From the NCBI GenBank assembly GCA_009801085.1, contig VNWV01000001.1, forward strand, positions 6,448,001 through 6,512,000: a stretch of 64,000 bases of DNA, read 5' to 3'. The position numbers and the translations under genes were made by a program. Of the stretch, positions 54,436 through 64,000 are shown piece by piece (position 1 is the stretch's first letter; each line of letters begins with the position of its first letter). The notes beneath the pieces are model-generated. The model made no database searches and was not told the origin of the DNA. It saw only the letters and a list, made by a program, of their open reading frames with translations. Source of the stretch: Lasiodiplodia sp. COLG20. Taxonomy: Eukaryota; Ascomycota; Dothideomycetes; Botryosphaeriales; Botryosphaeriaceae.

Positions 54436-55468
54436 AAAATGGTTGTGATTGATGATGCGGTGGATCTAATTTTGTTCGCTTCTCTTTCTGTTTGATAATT
54501 AGTTACCTTACAGCTTTTGTTTTTTTCATGCTGCCTGTAGGTATTTTATCGATTATCCTGCGCACCTTCAGATTTGTACGTAAGTTTGTCTTGATGAGAG
54601 TAACTTTTATGTAACACCTCGGGTTCGAGTGCTGCATTTAAACATGCCCAGAACATCAACTTTCGCCATGACCATGCATCTTCAGAGACAAGAGTCTTGT
54701 CTTCCACGCCACATCTTATAACGCAATGCATCGACGAAGGTTACGATAGAGTTTGGACTCCTATCCCGTAAAGGCAAAGCACGGAGAAAGTCAAAGCACT
54801 CACGGGTATGCCGAACATCATAGCGAATGACGTTCATTACAAATATTGGAGAGCTTGGGCATGATTCGCTGAAAAGAAAAAGCAATGTTTTTTTTCTGAC
54901 AAATGAATCTAGACGGCGAGTGCTTGCCGTTATGAGGCCACTTTTACTTTGCGATCCACTGACCGGCAGATACGACGACGCACATGGCCGTTCGTGCCTA
55001 ACCATTGATTTCGGAGCGGCCCGACGCGAGTAATACGTCCGGGCTGCCTTCCAAAAAGTTTAGCCGAAGAACCAGGTAGGCGGTTCCTGTTAGGGCACGC
55101 CGTTTACTCTTACCGGTAAGTGCTTGAATCCCTCCTCCAACCGCGGCATGTTAACGCGATATGCGCTGTGTAAAAAGGCCTGCGCAAGCCAAGCTCGGAC
55201 CTCGTATTTATCGCTGTGGGGACTGTTGCCTGTGTGACCGCCCAGACGCATGCACGCCGCAGGAGGCCCTAAAGCAGCAAAAGAACGGCTCATTCGTGCC
55301 GATTAAAGATTTCATATTTCATGACACCCTACGCCGCCCCCTTGGATTTGCGCAAGCCGTAGCCGCGACCGCCAATAAGAAGAGAATCTTGCGCCGCGAG
55401 CGCCTGTCGCAAAGAGTACAGGATAAAAAGGAAAAAAGAAAGCAAGACGGCAAAATAATAATAATACA
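54436..55468. other. Intergenic region, no supported gene
   Basis: Only short frames. A 17-base palindrome agacaagagtcttgtct lies at about 54686-54702. Confidence 0.4.
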
Positions 55469-57049
55469 ATGGCCATCACCAACCTCTCCGCTCTGCCCAC
55501 AGAGCTCATCCACCTCGTCACTTCCTCCCTCTCCTTTCCGGACGTGCTCTCGCTGCGTCTCGCCAGCCGCTCCCTCAGCGCCAAAACGTCGTCCGACAGG
55601 CGCTTCGAGCAACGATTCGCCACCCGCACCAGCGACCTGTCAACAAAATCCCTCAAGACGCTCGCCGCCATCGCCGCGCACCCGACCTTTGGCGCCCTGG
55701 TCCGCGAAGTCACCCTCGTCACCTCGTTCCTCGACACCACCACCCTGCGCAGCACCATCTACACGCGCAGAAAGCCGCCTGCCGACAGTCCCGTCCGCGT
55801 ACCGTTTTCGGATTGGGATGAAGTTGGACCGGAAGAGCTTGCCGCGGCACGCCGAATGCTGAGTGTGTACGAGGCCCTGCAGACGGACAGGGCGAGAGCG
55901 AGCGCCGAGGGACAGGATCTTGCGTTGTTGGTTGCCGTGTTTGAGCGGTTGGGAGCGTTGGAGACACTGAAGCTGGAGGCGAGCGTCTTTAAGAGCCATG
56001 GAGAACCGCGGGGCGAGGAGCAGAGATTGCATGTGCTGCGAGCGTTCAACTACCTGCCTACTCCGTCCTTGTTGCCGCCATCATCATCATCGGCGGCTGC
56101 TAGTAGCAACGCTGGCAGTGAAGAAAGGAATGGGAGGCTTCAATTACGGCATGGGGAGGCCAACGGAAGACAGCAAAACCGACGGAAGAAGACGCAGAGG
56201 AGGCAGATCTGGGAGATGGCATCGCATGATTTTTCCATTACATTGCGTGCCATGGCGCAGAGCGGGATTGCTATCAACAACATGCTGGTCTTCGGGAAAG
56301 AGTGGGGCTGCAGCATCCTTTCGGCGGAAGTCGGAGCCTTGCTCGCCGGCAGCGCTATGTTTGAGGTTGAGGGAATACGGGCGGCGATGTCTCGCCTGAA
56401 GTATCTGAGCATCAGCGTGACGCAGGGCTCGCTGCAGATGTTTGGAGGAGACCTGGAGCGGACCACGGTGGAGCGAGATGGCATCGTTGGCAACGAGATC
56501 CTGGAGGGGTTCGCGGATTTGCTCGCGACGTGTTCGAGCCTCGAGGAGCTCGATATGCGCAATGTCTGGATGTGCAACGATCTCGGTCTGAAAAGGAATT
56601 GTACTGATCCCCGCTTCTTCGGCGGCATCGCGACAAAGGCTGTCGTGCCGAAGCTCCGCTCACTCACATTGCGTGGATGGACTGTGCGGGCTGAAGACGT
56701 GCTGCATCTACTTCGGAAATGCAACGACCTGCAAGAGTTGGAGTTGCGTGAGGTGCGGCTCTGGGACGGCCAGTGGAGTCAGGTGTTTCGGATGCTGGGT
56801 GAACGGGCGCCACAGTTGAAGCAAGTCACGCTGTATCGCTGTTTCGAGAAGCAACTGATCCGTATTACGCGGCCTGCGGGGGCGGTAATTAAGTCAGACA
56901 GCTTGGGAAACCGATTCACTGAGACTTTCAGGCTGAGCGGCGAAGAAGTCCGGGATGGGGTCGACTACTGCAAGCAGCCAGAGAGGTGGAGTGGAAGATG
57001 GCCGCACACACTCTACCGGCGGGAGAGGATGAACGAGTACGGGTTCTGA
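55469..57049 (+). CDS. F-box protein with leucine-rich C-terminal region
   Basis: Single exon of 526 residues. The F-box is at the N-terminus: LSALPTELIHLVTSSLSFPD, then VLSLRLASRSLSAKTS. The C-terminal half has irregular leucine-rich repeats (SLEELDMRNVWM, LRSLTLRGWTVRAEDVLHLL, LQELELREVRLW, LKQVTLYRC), the usual substrate-recognition platform of F-box/LRR proteins in SCF ubiquitin ligases. A basic, Gln/Arg-rich insert lies at about residues 230-250. The partner and substrate are unknown. ATG 55469 is the first in frame and directly precedes the F-box. Confidence 0.85.
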   Translation: MAITNLSALPTELIHLVTSSLSFPDVLSLRLASRSLSAKTSSDRRFEQRFATRTSDLSTKSLKTLAAIAAHPTFGALVREVTLVTSFLDTTTLRSTIYTRRKPPADSPVRVPFSDWDEVGPEELAAARRMLSVYEALQTDRARASAEGQDLALLVAVFERLGALETLKLEASVFKSHGEPRGEEQRLHVLRAFNYLPTPSLLPPSSSSAAASSNAGSEERNGRLQLRHGEANGRQQNRRKKTQRRQIWEMASHDFSITLRAMAQSGIAINNMLVFGKEWGCSILSAEVGALLAGSAMFEVEGIRAAMSRLKYLSISVTQGSLQMFGGDLERTTVERDGIVGNEILEGFADLLATCSSLEELDMRNVWMCNDLGLKRNCTDPRFFGGIATKAVVPKLRSLTLRGWTVRAEDVLHLLRKCNDLQELELREVRLWDGQWSQVFRMLGERAPQLKQVTLYRCFEKQLIRITRPAGAVIKSDSLGNRFTETFRLSGEEVRDGVDYCKQPERWSGRWPHTLYRRERMNEYGF

Positions 57050-57204
57050 GAAAAGAATGGAAATGGTCCGTGAGAGTCAAGTCTCGTAAAAATTGCATGC
57101 GAAATTGGCGGCGGCGAGGCAAATGATGAATGGCGGAAAACGACGGAAAACGCTGGAATACGGAGCCGACCAAACTGGGAAAGGACTTTTCGAAGAAGAC
57201 CGAA

Positions 57205-57716
57205 CTAGACAAACTCCTTCTGCTTGGTGGGTGTTTGCTGGCCCTCGAGGGAGGGGTGCAGCTGCGAGAGCTTGTAGGAGCTGCCCTCATTGCGCAGGTA
57301 CATGTTTGGATTCGCCTCGTAACTGAAGGACGGATCGGTAGCGGGGCCCATGCTCTGGCGGTTGGCGGCATTGGAGCGGGCTGAGGGCGCAGCAGGAGCA
57401 GGTCGCGAACCCTTGTTTGGTCGGCGCGGCTCGTCGTCGTCGAAACCCATGTCGCGGTACTTTTGTGCTGCCCTCTCTTCGGCCAGGCGATCTGCTATGC
57501 GGCGCTTGCGCATGACGAGGAAGAAGACGATGCCGGCGCCCGTGAAGATGCTGCGACGGATATGTCAGCGGAGTGTCTTACTTGGCAGAGCTTCTTAGGC
57601 TTGGGGTTTCTTGGAACATACAAGGCAAAGATGCATATAGGCACGGCGGTCTTGAGCACGTCGCTGACGGGCTTCTCGCAAGCGCTGTTTTCGGGATGTT
57701 TATCGCAGTCGACCAT
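57205..57716 (-). CDS. Small single-span membrane protein, function unknown
   Basis: Two exons, 57716-57622 and 57550-57205, with a 71-bp intron (gtatgt..gtcgcag); 146 residues. Topology: a short Cys-containing N-terminus (MVDCDKHPENSACEKP), one hydrophobic helix formed across the splice (VPICIFAF and IFTGAGIVFFLV), a basic stop-transfer MRKRR, then a cytosolic tail with YRDMGFDDDE and SYEANPNMYLRNEGSSYKLS. The sequence and short length suggest a conserved fungal membrane protein, but I cannot name it. Convergent 3' end with the F-box gene, 155 bp apart. Confidence 0.75.
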
Positions 57717-59761
57717 GGTGGCTTGCTGGGTAGGGTTGTTGCGGCTGATAGTTGGTGATGGGCGGTGGGTCGTGGGAGGCCTGCCTGAAGATGGTTGCGG
57801 TTTTAAGAGATGCTGACGAAGGGGTCCGGGGCGCTTGAGGCTGGCGGGCGCGTGGTGATGGGCGGTGGTCTTTTAATGAGACCTGGATGCTCTGGATTTG
57901 GTCAAGGGAAATTGAAGGGGCGGCGACGGGCGGCCAATCACTGCTGCCGACCGCCGGCTTTATCCCCGGCAAGCAATTCTTCAGGACCGGTACCTGCCCT
58001 GTGCCCCGGACACGAGCAGCAGCAGCGACCCCTGCCCGCCAGCCCTGCATCCCCATATCTCGTGCTCGTCGCTTTGATTTTTGTCGCACCACTTCGACGA
58101 GACGCTCATCAAAAGACCCTTCCCCGCATCGCACCATGTTCCACATGGACAAGCGCACGAGCTTAAGAGCCGCAGCTCATCCGCAGCATTACTAGCCGCC
58201 GCTGGCTGAAACCTGGGGAACGAGCAGAGTCGCACCCGAGCAGCCGCAATCATGACCGTCGTCGCATCACCTCTCGAACCCACGCGCCGAACCGTGTCCG
58301 TATGCATGCCCACGCGCCGCAACGGAGATGCGACGCTCTATTGTAATTCGCGCTGTAAGATCGTCAGAATAATGAAACTCTGCTAATCACAGGCATCGCG
58401 CTTATTAGCCGCTCTCCTCCTATACCGCCAACTGATAGATTTGCACCTCTTAACGCCCGTGACCCGTGTTCGTCGCTCTCTATTGACTTGGATACGAGCA
58501 CCACAACTATCTGCCATCGGCGGTATCGCGACTTGCCGATCACTCGCATGGCCTTCGCTAAGGCCTGCTTCTCTTTCTAAGTTCACTCTACCCCGTCTCC
58601 TCTAACATGTATGAAAGTCCTCCAGTCTCGAGCTAAAACTCGTTTTCAAATCGACAGGCTAGAGCATGAATGACCTGACTACCCAGGCACACCCTAGCAC
58701 GATGGCTATTTTCTTGTCGTACAATACTACACTTCGTGTTGGCCACCGGGGGTGGAGCATTGAACGCAAAAAGCCGAGGTGGGCCACCCGACTGTCGATG
58801 CCAGATGCCGATGCCTGTACGGCCCGCAAATGTGGTGCTTGGCAGAATTATTGGCCGAAGATCTGGACCCTGCTCAAGGCTCTGCCGGAGATTGGGCGCA
58901 CCACGAGGTTGGGTCATTTAGTGGTTTGTGCGATTTGAGTATAAGACCAAGTCGCGTCCCTCGCCGGGTGAGACTCCAGCGCATCGCCACCTGGGGCAAG
59001 TAGCTCTTGGCCCGTGGAGTGCTTCTTACCCACCGACACGGACAATAGGGCTTTTCCGCGGCAATCAGTCCCTACTTCTCTCCACTTTTTTGTTTCGACA
59101 TCGATGCTGTGCAGAATTCAACACCCCTGGCTGCAGCCGATCAACTTCCTGAGCATCTCAGCCTTGCTGCTCGAAAGCTAAAATATACCACTTGCCCCTC
59201 ATAGAATCTCAAAATACTTGAGCAGGGGGCCCTATCTCATGTTACACTCTTCCTTATGACTTTTATTAGCCACGTTTCCAGTATTCATGGACACATCCAG
59301 TTTATCTGCTCTTTAGAAGCTTGGTAATCATTTCTTGATTCCAGATTCTGCTATTTTATAACTACCGAGAGGCGAGGTTGCACGACAATTTTGTTCAGAT
59401 GCTGAGCTCTGCAGATTGTCTCCATAGATTAAAAACAAATCATTTCACGACGCAGAGATGCGTTGTAACTGGAATTTCCAACGGTGCAAAGGGTTGGCTG
59501 ATCATTATGGAAACCATCAGGTCACATGTCTCCCGCCTTCATAGGAATATCAGGATGTTTTTAGCAAATTTAGGATGAAGGATGGCACAAAGCGTATCGT
59601 TGCGCGCTGCCCCGCAGTTGACTCATATTCGACCCCACCTTTTACATCGTAAGATAAAGCCGCAACATCTTACTTCCTCAGAAAAACTGTTCACCGCCCT
59701 GAAACCATTCCTCTGCCGTCAACGCTTTCCCGCTGCAATCGCAACCCATCACGTTTGAAAA
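57717..59761. other. 2-kb stretch without a supported gene
   Basis: The left part is the promoter of the membrane-protein gene. The rest has only short frames with no recognisable domain or convincing splice pairs. Confidence 0.4.
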
Positions 59762-60932
59762 ATGACCGAATCTCAGCATGCTTCTCCTCCGCCGAGGTTC
59801 GGATGGATAGGTATTTCAACACCAATCTAATCGAACTTGAAACCGCAAATACCAAAAATAACCCAAGCCAATACTAACTCCGCACAGGCCTTGGATCAAT
59901 GGGCCTAGCCATGGCCACAAACCTCCAGAGGCACCTAAAGTCCCTCGGCGCGCGCGACCTGCATTACACCAACCGCACCCTGTCCCGCGGCGCGCCTCTG
60001 CAGGACGACCTCGGCGCCGTCCCGTGCGCCAGCATAGCCGACCTCGTAGCATCCTCGGACGTCATCTTCCTGTCGTTGAGCGACGACAAGGCGCTGTCCG
60101 CGACTTTGGACGGCATTCTGAGCAGCCCTGGTGACCTGGCCGGCAAGATCGTCGTCGACACGTCGACCGTCCTCCCGGCTTCGTCGGCGCGTGCGGCGAC
60201 GCGGCTGCGCGCGAATGGCGCCGAGTTCGTCGCGGCGCCCGTCTTTGGGGCTAGCCCTGTTGCTGCGCAGGGCCAGTTGCTGTTTATCATCGCCGGCCCG
60301 AATGCGGCTGTCGAGGTGTTCGAGCCGTTTGTTGTGGGAGTCATGGGAAGGGGGATTATCCGTCTGGGTGAAGATGTGCGGAAGGCGAGTATGATGAAGA
60401 CGGCGGGGTGAGTCTTGTGTCTAAAATGGAAATTGCCGTGTGTGCTGACAGTGGTTAGCAATTTTGTCACTGCTGGAATGATGGAGTTGATTGCGGAGGC
60501 CCATGTGTTCGCTGAGATGACTGGGCTGGGGAGCGAGGCTATGGAAGCTCTATTTGAGCAGCAGTACGGACCGTTGGCGTTCAACATGTCAAAAAGATTA
60601 ACTTCTGGTGCCTACATGCCTCCGAAAGGTACGTCAATGGTTGTTATCATTGCCGGACGGCAAAATTAACCTTTGTTGTAGGTGAGCGACCATGGTCAAG
60701 TCTCGATCTTGCCTTGAAGGATGTTGGACATGGAATCAAATGTGCAGAAGAATCCGGGGCTCGATTAGAGATTGGTGAAGTGGCATTGCGGCATTTGGAA
60801 GAGGCAAAACACTTCTCCGATATGCAGGGTCGGCCGCTTGATTCTTCGTCTATGTACGGTGTGCTGAGGCAACAAGCTGGTATGCTGTTTGAAACAGATT
60901 TTGTGCAAAAGCGAGATTCAGACGACGCCTAA
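59762..60932 (+). CDS. Beta-hydroxyacid dehydrogenase (3-hydroxyisobutyrate dehydrogenase-like)
   Basis: Four exons, 59762-59810, 59888-60407, 60459-60628 and 60682-60932; introns of 77, 51 and 53 bp; 329 residues. The dinucleotide-binding motif GWIGLGSMGLAMATNL is interrupted by the first intron after its first Gly. VVDTSTVLP is the substrate-binding motif, KTAGNFVTAGMMELIAEAHV the helix that opens the C-terminal domain, and KDVGHGIKCAEESG carries the catalytic Lys region. Members oxidise small beta-hydroxy acids or reduce semialdehydes with NAD(P). It is the left member of a group with a cupin and an AhpD-fold protein. Confidence 0.9.
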
Positions 60933-61214
60933 AAGTGAATGTGCTGAAGCTTCTATCCTGTAGATTTAACCATTGGCGCCTCAAGGCCCGTGAGGGAAAA
61001 GAATCATAGAAATCGGAAAGTATACGCTCAACACGCACTGTTTTAGCAAGCGCTTATTGAAAGTTTCGAGATCTCATGACATGTATTCGTTGATAGAAGC
61101 GTCTGAAATTTAGGTAACGCTGCATTTATATTTTAATTTCCAGTCGTCCGTGTGCTGATTCAAGTTTACGTCCACCGTACCACGGCCACGATTTTTCTTG
61201 GATCGTATGGGTGC
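60933..61214. other. Convergent 3' intergenic region
   Basis: Between the converging ends of the dehydrogenase and cupin genes; nothing else seen. Confidence 0.35.
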
Positions 61215-61721
61215 TTAGACCTTCATGGGAATGTCGGCCTCGAGAACCTTTTCACCAACTTTCGGCGGTTGCGACTTGATCAGAATGAACAGAGCACGAG
61301 CCCACTCATCAGTGTCGTTGTCCCAACGGTGCATCGTGGCTTGCTGAACCACGGTGTCGTTCTTCTTCAGCTCAGTCCTCGAACCGTCGTCCAGCGTCAT
61401 GGTAATCGTCCCCTCGATAACGAACATGTAATCCAGGGTGACCGTGCGGTGAAATACGCTCTTAGAGCGCGGGGGGAGGCCCACAATTCTGAAGATTGCT
61501 CCATCGTTGGCGATGCCGGTCTGGGCCAGGCCTTTGTCCTCGGTGGAGTTAACGTCGGGTGGGAGCTCCGCGGTCGACCATACGGGAACGATAACGGGCC
61601 CATGCGGCGCCTTCTTTCCAGCGATCAAGTCGTCGCGGGTCACGACTGCCACGGCATTTTCATTGTGGCCCGTGACGACGCGGCGGATAGGAGTGTTGAA
61701 GTCTGCCTCGTTTGTGGACAT
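61215..61721 (-). CDS. Small cupin-domain protein
   Basis: Intronless, 168 residues, starting MSTNEADFNTPIRRVVTGHN. The cupin barrel is visible as RSKSVFHRTVTLDYMFVIEG (first motif, with His and a Tyr) and TITMTLDDGSRTELKKNDTV followed by VVQQATMHRWDN (second motif His). Only some of the usual metal ligands are present, so activity is uncertain. Related fungal proteins lie in aromatic-catabolism or secondary-metabolism clusters. A TATA-like element read on the minus strand is near 61831-61840. Confidence 0.85.
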   Translation of the reverse strand: MSTNEADFNTPIRRVVTGHNENAVAVVTRDDLIAGKKAPHGPVIVPVWSTAELPPDVNSTEDKGLAQTGIANDGAIFRIVGLPPRSKSVFHRTVTLDYMFVIEGTITMTLDDGSRTELKKNDTVVQQATMHRWDNDTDEWARALFILIKSQPPKVGEKVLEADIPMKV

Positions 61722-62100
61722 GTTGAGTGTGTATCAAATTATCCGACCTGTGACGTTCAGCGAACAGACCATGTCTGGGAGCATGGCCAGAGACGTACTA
61801 CACAGAAACGATTGCGTTGATCAGAAGAGAAGTATTTAAGGTGTTTTCTGATTGCTGCTTGAAGAGCGTGTAGAAGTTCGTCGCGCAATGCGCAGCATCC
61901 GCATTTTATGCACGCGTAGATGATACCCCATCTTCGCTCGGCTTCAGTCACAGGCAGATTGACGAGTTCAAGCATCACATAAGACATGAAGGTAGTAGAT
62001 TCTCCATAACGCCCAAGACCTCTCCATCATACGGGACCAATTGCGCCGAATAAGTGGATGCCGCCAAGACCGGCAGTCCTCGGCCAAGGATCGGAAAAGG
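61722..62100. other. Intergenic region
   Basis: Promoter of the cupin gene and 3' UTR of the AhpD-fold gene. No other feature is seen. Confidence 0.35.
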
Positions 62101-62979
62101 TTAAGGTGGGGTTGAGTCGGAAAAATCAATGTCCTCCACTCGAGTGATTTCTCCGGTCTTGCAGTCGTAAGCACGCGCAATTGCTAGACCCAGACCCTGA
62201 GCAAACTTAGCATCAGCCATGGAGCCACCGTGTCGTACGATCCCTCGCGTATGCCACAGCGCCTGCACCGGAGAGTTGGAGCAGATCAGCGCGGCTGTGG
62301 TGCACATTTGCGTCTCCACGTTCGACAGAATGGCGTCTTCACTGACCCACCATTCGTATAGCATTTGCTGGTTCAAGAGAGCTTTGCACTAGTCGTTAAT
62401 GGAGGCTTTCTGGAAAGAATCGAGGTCTTACAGAAGTCAGGATGGTACTTCCGGTTCTTCTCCTGGTTTGCTTGTGCAACCGCAGGCGTCCATGTAATGT
62501 CGAAATAATGCTGTCCTCGGGCCTCTCGTATCTTTGGATCCGCTCCTGCTCGAACCGCCTCCGACCTGCAAACCCCGACTTTTAGTGATAACGCGTAGAA
62601 ACATCAAACTGAGACGAACCTTGGCCCGTATGTGTCAATCTGCTCATCAGTCCAAGAATTGTACATCGGGTAGAGGGCTTGGAGTGCTTTCGGAACACCG
62701 TAAAGCATGCTTGTCTTCAAGACTGCCTCTTTCACTCGACGCTGGACCAATTTCTCCTTCTCCAGGGAAAGGCCGTCGGTGCAAAGTCTGTACAGCTCCG
62801 GCGTGTCCTCGCTTGCACTTGCGGCCGCAAGCGCTGCAATCTGAGTTCTATTAGCTGCATTGTGATGATTTAAACACGATATTGTACTTGCTTACCGCAA
62901 CGATATACCACCGTGCTACCAAGGGGTCTTTTCCATGTTCCTGCGCGCGGAATGGTTCCAAGATATCCGACAAGGCCAT
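62101..62979 (-). CDS. Carboxymuconolactone-decarboxylase-like (AhpD-fold) protein
   Basis: Four exons, 62979-62896, 62840-62620, 62565-62432 and 62381-62101; introns of 55, 54 and 50 bp; 239 residues. The N-terminus MALSDILEPF leads to PLVARWYIVAIAALAAASAS, typical of fungal members, then a helical block with VLKTSMLYGVPKALQALYPM. The second half contains ETQMCTTAALICSNSPVQAL, with a Cys pair spaced wider than the classical CxxC, then WHTRGIVRHGG. The fold serves peroxidase partners or decarboxylation of carboxymuconolactone. The wider Cys spacing makes thiol peroxidase activity doubtful. Frame is also open upstream of the chosen ATG, so the N-terminus may be longer. Confidence 0.8.
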
Positions 62980-63208
62980 TTCGCGCGAAGCCTTTTGCGT
63001 AGGCTTTTTGTGGTAGATTCGAATGGCCTTGATGACTCTGGATTTGCGAATTTCGACATCTTGGATGCGGACCCTTTAAATAGAGGTGTCAATGTGGGGG
63101 ATCACTTAAAGTTTGTTGGCTAAAGCTTCATCCCTTGATTTCTATTATGATCGCAATCAAGGGAAAGCTTCGCCTTCCACATGTCAACATATCGTAAGCG
63201 CCAATACT

Positions 63209-63303
63209 GAAGCTCACATTGTATCCTACCTTTGCCCTTCCTTGTTCGTGAAGCTCACATTGTATCCTACCTTTGCCCTTCCTTGTTCGTGAAGCTCACA
63301 TTG
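63209..63303. repeat. 41-bp tandem repeat, 2.3 copies
   Basis: Two exact head-to-tail copies of a 41-base unit (63209-63249 and 63250-63290) starting gaagctcacattgtatccta, followed by a 13-base partial third copy. No base differs between copies, so the duplication is recent or conserved by strand slippage. Confidence 0.95.
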
Positions 63304-63346
63304 ATGCAGTCAATAAACTTCACTGTGAGAATTGCAAGCAATTTAC

Positions 63347-63848
63347 CTTGTCCTTTAGGTGCAAAACTGTCCAGGATCTCGTAAGCCCGGATGCGGCGGC
63401 GGTAGTGAGGGTTCCGCATCATTCCGCGACCTCTGGTATATCCAATAGTTTTCGTTAGATTAGCAGGGTTCAACAACTCAGACGCAACATAAGCCTCTGT
63501 GTGCCCCGCATGCAGACATTGCCGTTCCTCAATTGCGGTACATGCGCGGCAAATCGTTGCATGCCTGAGACCCTGACGGTCCGTTCAAAGGAGCCGACAA
63601 CAGCTAGACCAGGCAGCGTGGCACGCGTGGCTAACTCCTTCGGTAAAGATTCGGATCGTGTTAGTGGCGTGACGTACATGTGGCTTGTTCCACCGCTCTA
63701 GGTGCTCAATTATCAGTGGCTGCCTTCATTGGTGTTCCTTACCTTGAAGGATGATCTTGGCGAATAGTGGTCTCCCAAGGAAGAGGCGCACAGCGTCATG
63801 GAACAAGTGCGGGACCGCAAAGGAAATGTTTCGTCGCCGTGAGGTCAT
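63347..63848 (-). CDS. Unresolved multi-exon gene candidate at the right edge
   Basis: I do not recognise this gene. On the minus strand a start exon 63848-63743 (MTSRRRNISFAVPHLFHDAV then RLFLGRPLFAKIILQ) ends at a good gtaagg site, with acceptor at 63698. Further left, a coherent frame at about 63572-63347 reads ERQCLHAGHTEAYVASELLN and ending near YEILDSFAPKG, and ends at gtaaat. The intervening joins are not certain: one possible exon is only 20 bases long, and the phases at the last join do not lead cleanly into the AhpD-fold gene. It may be a separate gene, the 5' part of the neighbour, or decaying sequence. Confidence 0.3.
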
Positions 63849-64000
63849 AGCAGCTTCATGATCAACATGTCTCACCAAGTCAGGGCAAGCATGAAGCAGC
63901 AGCAGCGATGCGCTCGCGCACCCTCATGCCGCAGAGAAACCCGACGAGACATGGCAAAACGCCCAACCATCCACAAATCACAACGCGTATCGGAAATTTT

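Noticed and set aside
1..64000. CRISPR arrays, operons, ribosome binding sites, tRNA or rRNA genes
   Set aside because: The DNA is eukaryotic; no repeat-spacer pattern was seen and I could not recognise a tRNA cloverleaf or rRNA by eye. A tRNAscan run would settle the tRNA question.

Overview
The window comes from the nuclear genome of a filamentous ascomycete (Pezizomycotina; a dothideomycete is my best guess, with low confidence). Most genes are interrupted by short introns of about 44-77 bp with GT..AG ends and CTGAC/CTAAC branch-point-like sites. The content is typically fungal: two HET-domain incompatibility genes, a Zn2Cys6 regulator, a CSC1-type channel, a Sed5 syntaxin, a secreted GH27 alpha-galactosidase and a type-B carboxylesterase. 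I rebuilt exons by hand from reading-frame continuity and splice signals; no transcript or homology search was available.

Layout. 1-5.2 kb: 3' end of a CSC1 channel gene, an unrecognised Cys-containing gene and a secreted carboxylesterase. 5.4-6.1 kb: a dispersed repeat copy and a broken AAA+ ATPase remnant. 6.4-10.1 kb: a PhyH-family dioxygenase divergently paired with a Zn2Cys6 regulator. 10.1-13.4 kb: no supported gene. 13.4-20.9 kb: alpha-galactosidase, then two divergent HET genes flanking a near-perfect 85-bp hairpin inside a larger inverted repeat. 21.2-29.3 kb: a minus-strand run of a second PhyH dioxygenase, a DUF1338/HglS-type oxygenase, a BCS1-like AAA ATPase and an eight-exon CocE/NonD hydrolase, with a second copy of the dispersed repeat. 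29.8-36 kb: F-box-like gene, cytochrome P450, SED5. 36.9-47 kb: two very large, mostly disordered Ser/Pro-rich proteins (1353 aa and about 1735 aa).

47-51 kb is a gene-poor, AT-rich stretch with poly-A, palindromes and repeat debris; on its left flank is a candidate small secreted cysteine-rich protein whose frame does not close cleanly. 51-57.7 kb: nitronate monooxygenase with a probable mitochondrial leader, an NAD(P)-dependent aldehyde/ketone reductase, an F-box/LRR-like protein and a small one-pass membrane protein. 57.7-59.8 kb: no gene seen. 59.8-63 kb: a beta-hydroxyacid dehydrogenase, a cupin and a carboxymuconolactone-decarboxylase-like (AhpD-fold) protein, which may form a small catabolic group. 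The right edge holds a 41-bp tandem repeat and an unresolved multi-exon gene candidate.

Housekeeping genes (CSC1, SED5, the large disordered proteins) alternate with accessory ones (HET, P450, dioxygenases, hydrolases). No polyketide synthase, NRPS or terpene cyclase backbone is present, so I do not claim a secondary-metabolite cluster.
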